From contig JAYQWG010000005.1 of assembly GCA_038150225.1 (NCBI GenBank), positions 1-64,000 of the forward strand: DNA of 64,000 nucleotides. The letters are read 5' to 3'. The stretch comes from Lucifugimonas sp038150225. Its GTDB lineage: Bacteria; Chloroflexota; Dehalococcoidia; Lucifugimonadales; Lucifugimonadaceae. Shown one piece after another: positions 1-8,405 of this stretch. The position numbers and the translations under genes were made by a program. How positions within the stretch are numbered: position 1 is the stretch's first letter; each line of letters begins with the position of its first letter. Below the pieces are notes generated by a model. The model saw only the letters and a list, made by a program, of their open reading frames with translations. It did no database searches and had not been told where the DNA came from.

Positions 1-544
1 CATCTTCTGCAGCGGCTCGTGCGACTTCAAGATCGGTCAAGATCTTTCGGATCTCTTCGGCCGTTTGCTCACGCATTCGGTTCGCCAATTCCTCGGCACC
101 ACCACGCGTTTGCTCCATCAGGGCTTCTGCTGCAATACGAGCAGTATCTTCGAGCTTCTATGCGTATTCCCTGGCTGTCTGACGCTTTTTACCTGCGTCT
201 TCAAGTCGGAACTGCACTTCCTGCTCTAGTTCTACCGCACGTTTTTCGGCAGACTCTTTGACCTGTTCGGCCTCAGAAAGTTTAAGTTTTGCTTCGAAAA
301 GATATTGGTCGGCTTCCGCTCGCTGCTGGGCGCAGTAGTCACGAGTGGCACTTACTGCCTGCCACTCTGCCTGTGCGCGTGCTGCCTGCGCATCTGCAAG
401 ACGCGATTTGGATTTCGCTCGGAGGTCGGCTCCGCGTTCAACAACGCTGAGCGCTTGATCCCATACCTGGTCGGCAGGGACACTGCTCGTTACGAACTCT
501 GGAAGTCTCGAGAATGCCTTTTCTTTTTTCGCTCGGCCTGTCAC
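1..544 (-). pseudogene. Coiled-coil protein, interrupted by in-frame TAG; runs off left edge
   Basis: Starts at GTG 544 and reads 128 codons to TAG at 158-160. The same frame then stays open for 52 more codons to the window edge. Those codons (for example ALMEQTRGGAEELANRMRE) align with the downstream half of the neighbouring paralogue at 870-1544 (ALMTQTRAGADELASRMRR). The stop stands where the paralogue has Glu, so a GAG to TAG change would explain it. The protein is Ala/Glu/Lys/Arg-rich with heptad-like periodicity, a long coiled coil without membrane segment or catalytic motif. It resembles DivIVA-like or cytoskeletal scaffold proteins in character only, and no family is recognised. It could be a pseudogene, a truncated working protein, a readthrough product or a base error. 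Confidence 0.6.
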
Positions 545-700
545 TGGTTCTCTGCCCCGATAAACCTATTTAGCAACTGTGTTGCAGACGTAATACCTCG
601 TTCTACATTGCATCCGTTTACCAACAAACGGGTTTGCGTTGTGCCACGAGAACCTGGGATTACGGTGTGATTTGGCAAATTGCCTGAAGTGGTGTGACCT

Positions 701-740
701 GAGAGACAAGGTTGGGAGTAATTCCACAACCCTGTCTCTC
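701..740 (-). terminator. Long hairpin after the coiled-coil gene
   Basis: Arms gagagacaaggttg and caaccctgtctctc pair over 14 positions with one mismatch, around a 12-nt loop. It begins about 19 nt beyond the second stop of the coiled-coil gene (759-761), which fits that stop being the original gene end. There is no clear T-run, so it may be an mRNA-end hairpin or a processing site. The rest of 545-758 holds nothing I can support. Confidence 0.4.
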
Positions 741-758
741 GAGTCTCAAGTCTCGTTA

Positions 759-869
759 CTAAGCTGCCTTCCGAATCGGCGTTACCTTCGATCGGGTCGA
801 TGGCTTCTTGGAAGCAGTCGACTTCTTCGCGGTTGCCTTTTTCGCGGTCACCTTGCGACCTGAAGATCG
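759..869 (-). other. Basic C-terminal tail in frame after the TAG of the coiled-coil gene
   Basis: After the TAG at 870-872 the same frame continues for 36 sense codons to a second TAG at 759-761. The 36 residues hold 9 Lys and 4 Arg, no Asp or Glu, and repeated AKK/TAKK/SKK units with Ala, Thr, Ser and Pro. This composition is typical of histone-H1-like, nucleic-acid-binding tails and would be very unlikely in random noncoding DNA. It suggests that the original protein was coiled coil plus basic tail and that the TAG removes the tail, unless it is read through. Confidence 0.55.
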
Positions 870-1544
870 CTATGGAGCTGGCTTCTCTTCAACAGGAGCA
901 AACATGTCCTGAAGTTCGTCGACAGCTTTCTCGGCTGCGAGTCCCTGTGAGAACGCCTGTACTCGAGCAGTCTCGGTAAGGATCCGCTGAGTCTCAAGTT
1001 CATCCTCAGCAGATGCTCGTGCAACGTCAACGTCGGTGAGAATCTTGCGGATGTCTTCGGCTGTCTCTCGACGCATTCGGCTGGCGAGTTCGTCTGCACC
1101 GGCACGTGTCTGTGTCATCAGAGCGTCAGCAGCAGATCGAGCACTTTCCTGGATTTCTTCTGCGTAAACTTCAGCGTCTTCTCGAGTCTTCTTGGCGTTC
1201 GCAAGTTCTGCGTCGATGTTCGCCTGGACTCGTGCCGCGTAGTTGTCTGCATTTGACTTCACTCGCTCAGCCTCGGTCAGTGTGTCCTCGGCTTCCTGGA
1301 GCTTCATGCGGGCCTGTGCCTGCAATTCAGCGCACATACGCTTGGTGGCTGAAATAGCCTCGTTCTCTGCGTTTTCTTTAGCTGCTTCAGCTTCTGCGCG
1401 TCGCTTACGAGCGGTTACACGGTCATCTCGCGATAACTCTCGAAGCAACAGTGCCTGTCGCCAGGCTGCCTCTGCCGACGCGTTGTCGGTTGGCAGCGAG
1501 CTCAGGCTTGCAAGTAGCGAATTTTTCTTCGATCGCTGGCCCAT
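870..1544 (-). CDS. Coiled-coil (DivIVA-like in character) protein
   Basis: 224 residues from ATG 1544, chosen over an ATG 12 nt upstream because AGGAG lies 4 nt before it. Almost the whole chain is Ala/Glu/Lys/Arg-rich coiled coil (about residues 40-205), with no signal peptide or membrane segment. It is a paralogue of the interrupted gene next to it: both share an N-terminal RSKK/RAKK segment, a central AISATK/AVSATR block with Cys, and the TAEDIRKIL or TAEEIRKIL block. The chain ends EEKPAP at TAG 870-872, but a Lys-rich tail follows in frame. A structural or scaffolding role, perhaps at the nucleoid or membrane, is a guess. No specific family is recognised. Confidence 0.65.
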   Translation of the reverse strand: MGQRSKKNSLLASLSSLPTDNASAEAAWRQALLLRELSRDDRVTARKRRAEAEAAKENAENEAISATKRMCAELQAQARMKLQEAEDTLTEAERVKSNADNYAARVQANIDAELANAKKTREDAEVYAEEIQESARSAADALMTQTRAGADELASRMRRETAEDIRKILTDVDVARASAEDELETQRILTETARVQAFSQGLAAEKAVDELQDMFAPVEEKPAP

Positions 1545-1671
1545 GATTCTCCTCATTCATATATTTGACGCCACGCCCATGGCGCCCGGATGAGCTTCAC
1601 CGTTGCGGTACGTAATTCACACCTAACGCTATAAACCGTAGCTATGTCCTAATATGTAACCAATGTCGAAA

Positions 1672-1692
1672 TGTGCGTGTGTGCGTGTGTGC
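1672..1692 (+). repeat. Short tandem repeat, period 8 (tgtgcgtg)
   Basis: About 2.6 copies of tgtgcgtg lie between the divergent coiled-coil gene and birA. It is a simple-sequence tract upstream of birA with no function visible. The remaining intergenic DNA 1545-1754 is AT-rich and probably carries divergent promoters, but no clear pair of hexamers stands out. Confidence 0.5.
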
Positions 1693-1754
1693 AAACCCAC
1701 AAAACCAACCGGCAGCCAACTTTCAACCAACAAAAGACCAGAAATGAGAACCGA

Positions 1755-2576
1755 TTGACGCGGTTGGACAACTTCGAATCACTGAGCGGTCACTTTCACG
1801 TGGTGGGGAGTTCGATTCAGCACAAAGAATCCACCGATTCGACGATGAATGATGCCTGGGAATTGGCGACTGATCAGGGTGCCCATGGCGCTGTAGTTGT
1901 TGCCGATCACCAAGCACAAGGACGCGGTCGACACGCTAGACAATGGGTGTCGGCGCGGACGGATGACATCCTGGTATCTGTTGTTATGAAAGTGCGACCG
2001 GCGATTGCACCAGAACTGTTAATGATTTCATCACTGGCCGTCTTGAATGTCGCAAAATTATATGGCGTAGATGGTTCAATCAAGTGGCCCAATGACGTTC
2101 AGGTTCGGGGTAACAAAATCGCTGGAGTCATCGCTGAATCGCGCACTGTCATCGATTCGGATGCCGGCGATTCCGAGTCCTCGATCCCGAATCTATTAAA
2201 TGTGGTTATCGGTATCGGACTCAACGTTAACTCGATGCACAGCGACGCCGCGGATGCGGGCTTTACGGCGACCAGCCTGAAGTCCGAGTTAGGTCACGCT
2301 GTCGATCGAGGTGAAGTATTCAATCGACTATTGAGTTCACTGGATATTTTGTACCGACGGATCGATTCTGGGGAAAGCGTGGTCAGCGAATGGGCTTCGC
2401 GAATCACGACGATTGGGCGCAGGGTCACCGTTGCGGATGTTGTGAACCCCGACCGAGACTACATCTCTGGAACGGCAGTCGATATTGACCCGCTTGGTCG
2501 TTTGATCGTCAGAGACGAGAGCGGTCGTGACTGGCCAGTTTCGGGTGGTGAAGTTACCGTTGTCGATATCGAATGA
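1755..2576 (+). CDS. birA: Biotin--[acetyl-CoA-carboxylase] ligase, no DNA-binding domain
   Basis: Attaches biotin to the carrier lysine of biotin enzymes through biotinyl-AMP. The biotin/ATP loop GRGRHARQW is at residues 56-64 and KWPND at 110-114. A STDSTMNDA segment matches the BirA N-terminal substrate motif, and a small SH3-like C-terminal domain follows. At about 273 residues it lacks the N-terminal helix-turn-helix of E. coli BirA, so it should be a pure ligase and not a repressor. No ATG lies near the domain start. TTG 1755 or TTG 1764 is the likely start, and the frame is open further upstream into a repeat tract that I treat as noncoding. The stop overlaps the next gene as ATGA. Confidence 0.88.
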   Translation: MTRLDNFESLSGHFHVVGSSIQHKESTDSTMNDAWELATDQGAHGAVVVADHQAQGRGRHARQWVSARTDDILVSVVMKVRPAIAPELLMISSLAVLNVAKLYGVDGSIKWPNDVQVRGNKIAGVIAESRTVIDSDAGDSESSIPNLLNVVIGIGLNVNSMHSDAADAGFTATSLKSELGHAVDRGEVFNRLLSSLDILYRRIDSGESVVSEWASRITTIGRRVTVADVVNPDRDYISGTAVDIDPLGRLIVRDESGRDWPVSGGEVTVVDIE

Positions 2577-2854
2577 GTAACTCTGGTTTGATCACCTTTA
2601 ACATAAACGTCCAACCTCGGGCATCCAAAACGGAAATTGTTGGATGGCAATCCGACGGTTCATTAAAGGTGAGGCTTTCGTCAGCGCCAGTCGATGATGC
2701 GGCGAACGTCGAACTGGTCAAAGTGCTCGCCAAAGCTCTCGGATTAACTCGATCAGACGTAGCGATTACTTCAGGCGCGAAATCTCGACGGAAGAGAATA
2801 ACGGTGGACAAATTCACCGAGCACGAACTGTTTAGCCGATTGCCGCGCGCCTGA
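2573..2854 (+). CDS. yggU: YggU/DUF167 family protein
   Basis: 93-residue member of the DUF167 (YggU) family, recognised from the INVQPRASK start, the DG-LKVRLSSAPVDDAAN core and the GAKSRRKRI segment. The biochemical role of the family is not established. It is translationally coupled to birA (ATGA overlap) and ends convergently with yggT, overlapping it by 23 nt. Confidence 0.85.
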   Translation: MSNSGLITFNINVQPRASKTEIVGWQSDGSLKVRLSSAPVDDAANVELVKVLAKALGLTRSDVAITSGAKSRRKRITVDKFTEHELFSRLPRA

Positions 2855-3092
2855 ACGCATCGGACAGACCGAAGAACACCAACATTACGATCATCGGGCT
2901 AATGTCGATCATTCCGATCTTCGGAATTAATCGCGACGCAGGCACCAATACCGGGTCAGTTATTTGATAGAGCAGTTGGACGATCGGATGTCTGCGCGCA
3001 TCTGGAAACCAGGAGGTCAGCGCTCGTGCCAGTACCAGGTACGCGAATATCTGGAGTAGCCAACCTATAAATAAGAGAAGTTCTCCGCTCAT
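2832..3092 (-). CDS. yggT: YggT family membrane protein
   Basis: 86-residue integral membrane protein with two hydrophobic helices (about residues 4-24 and 60-78). Between them are the family's WFPD and DPVLVPASRLIP motifs. YggT proteins are often found near proC and division genes, and have been linked to osmotic or membrane stress and chloroplast-type division topology. Exact function is unknown. The start overlaps the proC stop by ATGA, so the two are coupled. Confidence 0.85.
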   Translation of the reverse strand: MSGELLLFIGWLLQIFAYLVLARALTSWFPDARRHPIVQLLYQITDPVLVPASRLIPKIGMIDISPMIVMLVFFGLSDAFRRAAIG

Positions 3093-3889
3093 TTGCTGCC
3101 TGCCAGATCTTCTCCGCGGTCAAAGGCTGCTCGCACTGCATCACCTACCACTGACCGGAACGCGCCAGCTTCCAGCGCACTCAATCCGGCTGCGGTCGTG
3201 CCACCAGGAGATGTGACCATGTTTTTGAGTTCGGCAGGGTGTTTGCCTGTCTCGCGTTGTAACGCTGCGCTTCCAAGCACCGTCTGAGAAGCCAGATGGC
3301 GGGCAACGTGGACAGGAAGTCCGAGCTCGACCCCGGCGTCGGCAAGTGCCTCAATGAACATGAATGCGTAGCCTGGGCCACTGCCTGATAGCGCAGTAGC
3401 GATATCAATGCTCTTCTCGTCTGAGAACTTCAGTTCGTCACCGATCGCTTTGAGCATCGAACCAATGAATTCGAGAGTCGAGTCATCCACGTCGTCTGAT
3501 GCTGTCCACGCGGAAATTCCCTTACGGATTTGTGCTGGAGTGTTAGGCATGACTCTCACGAGTCGGGAATGATCGAGCTTCAGCCCGATTGAGTGCATTT
3601 TCACGCCAGCCATGATCGAAACGATTGTCTGGTTTGGCTTGAGCGAACTCTTGATCTCTTCCGCTACGGCATCAAGTTGCTGCGGTTTTACTGACAACAA
3701 GATGATGTCGGCACCTGAAATGGCCTCAAGGTTGCTCGCGGTCGCTTCTACCCCGAGTGACTCGGTCAAGGTGGTGCGGCGCATCTCGAACGGCTCTCCG
3801 ACGATAATGCTCGCGTCCAGTCCGGCGTCTTTGACGCCTGCAATGATGGCCTGGGCCATCACACCACCACCGATAAATCCAATTCGCAT
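3089..3889 (-). CDS. proC: Pyrroline-5-carboxylate reductase
   Basis: Last step of proline synthesis: NAD(P)H-dependent reduction of 1-pyrroline-5-carboxylate in the cytoplasm. Start ATG 3889 puts the Rossmann motif GFIGGGVMAQAI at residues 4-15. The frame is open 66 nt further upstream but that part is unlike the family. MPNTPAQIRKG and the C-terminal SGSGPGYAFMFIEALADAG and TSPGGTTAAGLSALE signatures are intact. 266 residues is normal length. It is coupled to yggT downstream. Confidence 0.93.
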   Translation of the reverse strand: MRIGFIGGGVMAQAIIAGVKDAGLDASIIVGEPFEMRRTTLTESLGVEATASNLEAISGADIILLSVKPQQLDAVAEEIKSSLKPNQTIVSIMAGVKMHSIGLKLDHSRLVRVMPNTPAQIRKGISAWTASDDVDDSTLEFIGSMLKAIGDELKFSDEKSIDIATALSGSGPGYAFMFIEALADAGVELGLPVHVARHLASQTVLGSAALQRETGKHPAELKNMVTSPGGTTAAGLSALEAGAFRSVVGDAVRAAFDRGEDLAGSK

Positions 3890-3989
3890 GAAGGTCGTTC
3901 CGATACGAGTATTAGTTGAAAGAGACAGGCTCCGAATTATAAAGACGCAACCCAAATCGCCCCATTGTCACTCTTTGTGAGTTTTCGAA

Positions 3990-4997
3990 TTATGTAGCGA
4001 GACCCTTTTTGGAGGCGAGCGACGCTCCCAGTTTTATCGCCTCGATCATGCTGATCTCGCTAGCGATACCTTGACCCGCAATATCAAATGCAGTTCCGTG
4101 GTCGACAGATGTGCGTAGGAACGGCAGTCCGAGGTTGACCGTAACTGATTCTTCAACTCCGTACACCTTAATAGGTATGTGTCCCTGGTCGTGGTACATG
4201 ACCACAACAACATCGAACTTGCCAGCTGATGCCGAGTTAAACACTGTGTCCGCAGGGTGAGGGCCTGTGGCGTTGATTCCTTCCGCGACTGCCTGTTCAA
4301 CTGCCGGAGCAATCTCATCGGCTTCCTCACTGCCGATTAGACCGTTGTCGGAAGCGTGAGGATTCAGGGCAGCAATAGCGATTCGCGGGTTGTCGAAACC
4401 CCACTCAACGAATTTTTCGTGTGTCAATCGTGTCGCGGTAAGGATGTTCTCCTTGGTTACGTACTTGACTGCTTCGCCCAGCGACTTGTGGGTCGAGAGG
4501 TGCATGCAACGCATCGGACCGCTTACGAGCATGGTGGCGACGTAACTTGACCCAGACAACCGCTTGAACACTTCCATGTGCCCTGTGTCTTTACTGCCGC
4601 CCATGTGCCACGATTCTTTATTGACCGGCGCGGTTACCATCCCCTCGACTTCACCTGCCATGCACATCTTCGCTGCTGTCTCGACCCACAGATGGCTCGC
4701 AGCACCGGATCCTGCGTCGTGCTTTCCGAGAGGGAATTGCGAGTCATTCCAATCACCCGGTGACAGAACCTCGATTGTGCCAGGTTGCCCCTGTGCCTCA
4801 CTTGCTGAGCTGACCCCGACAACTTGATCGCTTGAGCCCACAGCTTTGACTGCATTTGCCATTACCCCCGGAGTGCCGAGCAAGACTGGTCGCATGATGT
4901 CGTACATCGATCGATCCTGAAGCGCCTTGGCGACAACTTCTGGTCCGATCCCGGAAGGATCACCAATGGTTAGGGCTAAAAGCGGTTTGTCTGACAT
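3990..4997 (-). CDS. pdxA: 4-hydroxythreonine-4-phosphate dehydrogenase
   Basis: NAD-dependent oxidative decarboxylation of 4-phosphohydroxy-threonine in the DXP-dependent pyridoxal-phosphate pathway. Family marks seen: TIGDPSGIGPEV at residues 11-22, TAPVNKESWHMGG, the metal-binding His in DTGHMEVF, MYHDQGHIPIK and RTSVDHGTAFDIAG. 335 residues is typical. It lies downstream of nrdJ beyond a strong terminator, so it is probably transcribed separately. A PdxA2-type role in a catabolic pathway is possible, but nothing here points to it. Confidence 0.92.
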   Translation of the reverse strand: MSDKPLLALTIGDPSGIGPEVVAKALQDRSMYDIMRPVLLGTPGVMANAVKAVGSSDQVVGVSSASEAQGQPGTIEVLSPGDWNDSQFPLGKHDAGSGAASHLWVETAAKMCMAGEVEGMVTAPVNKESWHMGGSKDTGHMEVFKRLSGSSYVATMLVSGPMRCMHLSTHKSLGEAVKYVTKENILTATRLTHEKFVEWGFDNPRIAIAALNPHASDNGLIGSEEADEIAPAVEQAVAEGINATGPHPADTVFNSASAGKFDVVVVMYHDQGHIPIKVYGVEESVTVNLGLPFLRTSVDHGTAFDIAGQGIASEISMIEAIKLGASLASKKGLAT

Positions 4998-5081
4998 TAA
5001 TTGAGTCCTCTGAGCCAGGCGGAAATTCTGGATGATAAGGGTAGTGGACGAGTGCGCTATTGCGGAATTCGATTAAAAGAA

Positions 5082-5109
5082 AAACCGGACAACTTTCGTT
5101 GCCCGGTTT
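5082..5109 (-). terminator. Rho-independent terminator of nrdJ
   Basis: Read on the minus strand: a 12-bp stem (aaaccgggcaac / gttgtccggttt) closed by a GAAA tetraloop and followed by a T-rich run into TTTTCTTTT. It begins 16 nt after the nrdJ stop. Confidence 0.9.
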
Positions 5110-5125
5110 CGTTAGGCCTAATTTT

Positions 5126-7564
5126 TTAGCACTTGCTGTAACCGCAGCTGAAGCACTTCAAGCAGCCTTCAACGTGGGCGACAGTTGATGAACATTCGGG
5201 GCACAGCTCTGCAGATGGAGCACCAACTGATACCGGTACTTTCTGCTCTGGCTGTACGACCTGTATTGGCTGTGCGGAGGGCATGCCCAGTTCCTTTGGT
5301 GAAGGAGCCTGAAACATGTCGGACTGGCTTGTTTCTCGGTCATCCAACTGGTCAGAGGTCAGCATGTTTGCCGACTCACGTGTGATTCGGTCCAGTACCG
5401 CAGCAATCGCATCCGGCACCGAACGAATCATCACGCCTTCGTCCCATGCTGGAACATCGGTAATTCCACGAAGCTGTTCGATGACATCTACTGGATCGAT
5501 TCCAGATCGCAGTGACAGTGAAGCCATTCGGGAAACAGCTTCTGCCATTGCTGCGTCGTTTCCACCGGCCTTACCGTGAGTAGCGAATATCTCAAACGGT
5601 CGGTTGTCGCTCGCCATGTTCACCGTAACGAAGAGATTTCCTCGTCCGGTTCGTACTCGGCGGGTGACACCGGTGAGTACTGCAGGTCGCTCCGACGGAG
5701 TGATGTACTGCGGAATACCGGTTGACTCGAAGTCAGGAGCTGCCTGTCCGGAATCAGTCGTTCCTGTTGTCAGGACTTCCTTTTCACGAGATCCCGCTCG
5801 GTAAACGGTGATTCCCTTGCAGTGGGTCTCCCAGGCGAGCATGTAAGCGTCTTCTACATCCTCAACGGTCGCTTCGTTCGGGAAGTTGATCGTCTTGGAA
5901 ATACCGGCATCGGTACTCTCCTGGAAAGCAGCCTGCATAAGGACGTGGTCACGAGGAGAAATGTCGGATGCAACGTGGAACAAACGCTTGACGTCGTCTG
6001 GAACGTCATCTCGGTCCTGCAGTGAGCCACCGTCTGACAGATGCTCAAGCAGGTCTTCGCTGTAGAAACCTCGCTCCTTAGAAATTCGCTCGAAGTTCTT
6101 GTCCACGTAGAACAACGTCTGACCTTCGAGAATGTTCTGCTTACGGAACGCCAGGGAGAAGATCGGCTCGATTCCACTGGATGCACCAGCAATCATCGAG
6201 ATAGTTCCGGTAGGTGCAACGGTCAATCGGCAAGCGTTTCGGTAAGGCTTCTCACCGTTCGCTGCCGCCTCGGAGTCGTGCCATGCAGGGAATGCTCCTC
6301 GCTCTTCAGCGAGAACCATGGACTCAGCGTCAGCGTTGTCACGAATGAACGCCATGAGCTTGCGGCCAAGCTCAACTGCTTCCTCGGTGTCGTAAGGGAT
6401 GCCCAGCTGAACAAGCATGTCTGCGAAGCCCATCACTCCAAGACCCAACTTACGGGTAGAGTGAGTCATGTCTTCGATTGCCTGTACCGCGTACTTGTTG
6501 GCATCGATAACGTTATCGAGCATGCGAGTGGCAAGCTTCACCGTCTCGCCAAGTCGGCCCCAGTTCAGGTCTGCAAGACCAGCCTCATCCTCTTCAACGA
6601 ACTTAGCCACATCGATTGAACCGAGGTTGCATGACTCGTTCGGAAGCAATGGCTGCTCTCCACATGGGTTCGTAGCGGTGATTCGACCAAGGTGAATAAC
6701 CGGGCTGTTCCGGTTCACTTCGTCGAGGAAGATCATTCCCGGCTCGCCGTTTCGCCATGCACCGTTAACGATCTTGCTGAAGACCTCGCGAGCGTCAAGT
6801 CGGTCAACTTCGACCATAGGGCTATTTGGGTCAGATGGGACTTCGTGCTGGCGAAGGGCGTAAGTTGTGCCGTCCTTTACTGCCTGCATGAACTCGTCCG
6901 ACGCGCCGACGGAAATGTTGAAGTTGTGGATATCGCCTTCAACCTTCTTGCAGTCAATGAACTCAAGGATGTCTGGGTGGTGTACATCCATGACTGCCAT
7001 GTTGGCACCGTCACGCTTACCACCCTGCGTTACGAGAGTTGATACAGATGAGAGGTGCTGGAGAACGGCGATCGGGCCACAAGCCTTGCCGTGAGTAGTT
7101 GCAATACCGGCACCTTTGGCTCGGAGTTCGGAAAGTGCGAACCCTGTTCCACCACCAAACTTCTGGACCATCGCAGCATCGTGAGCGGCACCCATGATGC
7201 CTTCCATGCTGTCTTCAAGTGGAAGCACGAAGCATGCAGACAGTGTTCCGGCGCCCGTGCCCGCGTTCATCAAGGTAGGAGAGTTAGGGAGATATTCAAG
7301 ACTCGCCATCATCTCATAGAAGCCTTGCTCTAATTCAGCTACTTCATCTGGAGTCTTTTCGTATTTGAATTCTGGAGCTGCAAGAGCTTTTGCCACACGA
7401 CGGAACATACCGTCGGCGTTTTCGACAATGTCGCCCGCATCGTTCTTCTGCAGGTAGCGTTTTTCCAGGACAACTGCGGCGTTATCGGAAATGATTGCCG
7501 GAGTGAACTCTTCTGCGGGGATGGTTCCGTTTTTGCTCATTGGTGTGTCCTGTGTTGTGGTCAT
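5126..7564 (-). CDS. nrdJ: Adenosylcobalamin-dependent (class II) ribonucleotide reductase
   Basis: Makes deoxyribonucleotides using a B12-generated thiyl radical, independent of oxygen. 812 residues. Seen in order: substrate-site LPNSPTLMNAG, ACFVLPLEDS, the GGGTGF segment, TNPCGEQPLLPNESCNLGSI with the catalytic cysteines, and the phosphate-binding PTGTISMIAGASSGIEP. A C-terminal Cys-rich ribbon (CPEC...CLKCFSCGYSKC) is typical of this subfamily and probably serves disulfide re-reduction. It follows nrdR on the same strand (94-nt gap) and is probably controlled by it. I found no cobalamin riboswitch in the leader. An in-frame ATG at 7540 is an alternative start. Confidence 0.95.
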   Translation of the reverse strand: MTTTQDTPMSKNGTIPAEEFTPAIISDNAAVVLEKRYLQKNDAGDIVENADGMFRRVAKALAAPEFKYEKTPDEVAELEQGFYEMMASLEYLPNSPTLMNAGTGAGTLSACFVLPLEDSMEGIMGAAHDAAMVQKFGGGTGFALSELRAKGAGIATTHGKACGPIAVLQHLSSVSTLVTQGGKRDGANMAVMDVHHPDILEFIDCKKVEGDIHNFNISVGASDEFMQAVKDGTTYALRQHEVPSDPNSPMVEVDRLDAREVFSKIVNGAWRNGEPGMIFLDEVNRNSPVIHLGRITATNPCGEQPLLPNESCNLGSIDVAKFVEEDEAGLADLNWGRLGETVKLATRMLDNVIDANKYAVQAIEDMTHSTRKLGLGVMGFADMLVQLGIPYDTEEAVELGRKLMAFIRDNADAESMVLAEERGAFPAWHDSEAAANGEKPYRNACRLTVAPTGTISMIAGASSGIEPIFSLAFRKQNILEGQTLFYVDKNFERISKERGFYSEDLLEHLSDGGSLQDRDDVPDDVKRLFHVASDISPRDHVLMQAAFQESTDAGISKTINFPNEATVEDVEDAYMLAWETHCKGITVYRAGSREKEVLTTGTTDSGQAAPDFESTGIPQYITPSERPAVLTGVTRRVRTGRGNLFVTVNMASDNRPFEIFATHGKAGGNDAAMAEAVSRMASLSLRSGIDPVDVIEQLRGITDVPAWDEGVMIRSVPDAIAAVLDRITRESANMLTSDQLDDRETSQSDMFQAPSPKELGMPSAQPIQVVQPEQKVPVSVGAPSAELCPECSSTVAHVEGCLKCFSCGYSKC

Positions 7565-7657
7565 ATTTTCTCTGGTCTCTTCTGTCTTCGCTGCTAACTA
7601 GTTTCCAGCCCGATTTGTTAGTCCGTCGCCGAACCCTCCGGTAGGTCCAAACAGTGA

Positions 7658-8200
7658 CTACGACTGTTTTGCCTTCCGACGGCGACCTCGTTCCGCAAGC
7701 CTTGGCACGTCATCCTCTATTAATCTCAATTGACTTCGATCCGATCCATCCTCGTTCGTGTCGATGAGTGCTTCGACTTCTCTTGTGAACGAATCGACGT
7801 CCTGAAAGTCCCTGTAAACGGATGCGTACCTTATGTATGCGACGCGATCGAGAATTCTCAATCGCTCCATGCACATCTCCCCGATAACCCGTGCCTCTAC
7901 CTCTGCCTTTGAGAGTTTGTGCAGTTCGTTTTCTATGTCGACAACCATCTTAGAAATGGCTCCGACCTCCAATGGCCGCTTGGCACACGCTGTTTGAAGC
8001 GAGCGTTCAAGCTTGTCCGTAGAAAATGCCTCACGACGTCCATCTCGTTTGGCAATCATCATCGGCATTGAATGCACACGTTCATATGTGGTGAACCGAA
8101 GCTCACATCGCATGCACTCGCGTCGTCGTCGGACGCCATCAGGAGCTTCACGAGAGTCGATTACTCGTGATTCATTGTTTCCACAAAATGGACAATGCAT
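7658..8200 (-). CDS. nrdR: Transcriptional repressor NrdR
   Basis: ATP/dATP-sensing repressor of ribonucleotide reductase genes. Zinc ribbon Cys3, Cys6, Cys29 and Cys32 (HCPFC ... ECMRC), then the basic loop RRRREC, then an ATP-cone (about residues 49-139) beginning MMIAKRDGRREAF. 180 residues is slightly longer than usual (about 150) through a charged C-terminal tail. It lies directly before nrdJ, its expected target, and palindromes resembling NrdR boxes lie upstream at 8349-8396. Confidence 0.95.
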   Translation of the reverse strand: MHCPFCGNNESRVIDSREAPDGVRRRRECMRCELRFTTYERVHSMPMMIAKRDGRREAFSTDKLERSLQTACAKRPLEVGAISKMVVDIENELHKLSKAEVEARVIGEMCMERLRILDRVAYIRYASVYRDFQDVDSFTREVEALIDTNEDGSDRSQLRLIEDDVPRLAERGRRRKAKQS

Positions 8201-8348
8201 CCTGAAACGTACCTAAAACCCAGGTTCAATTGCCGCGTCGAACCACACTCGCTAGCAGGTGCTTATTCGCTTAGACAAGCCTTCTAACGATGCAGTGCGT
8301 AAAACATGCAGTTGAACACGCCGCTGATTGGCTGCGGACACAGCCTTC

Positions 8349-8396
8349 ACCCCACATTTAGTGGTGTGCAGAGGAGACTACCACTATCCATGGCGG
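8349..8396 (-). promoter_or_regulatory. Tandem NrdR-box-like repeats
   Basis: Two 16-bp imperfect palindromes, ACCCCACATTTAGTGG (8349-8364) and CCACTATCCATGGCGG (8381-8396). By eye they match 11 and 10 of 16 positions of the NrdR-box consensus acaCwATATATwGtgt. Their starts are 32 bp apart, about three helical turns, as for known NrdR box pairs. One box lies between the predicted -35 and -10, the other just after the expected start point, so binding would block transcription of nrdR-nrdJ. Confidence 0.45.
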
Positions 8397-8405
8397 GGGT
8401 GTCAA
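8375..8405 (-). promoter_or_regulatory. Predicted promoter of nrdR-nrdJ
   Basis: A perfect -35 TTGACA (minus strand, 8405-8400) is followed after 19 nt by TAGTCT (8380-8375) as a weak -10. A 17-nt spacing would instead give GGTAGT. The -35 is clear and the -10 uncertain. It implies a leader of about 165 nt before nrdR. Confidence 0.35.

Noticed and set aside
7565..7657. Cobalamin riboswitch before nrdJ
   Set aside because: The gap is only 93 nt and shows no B12-box; control through NrdR is better supported.
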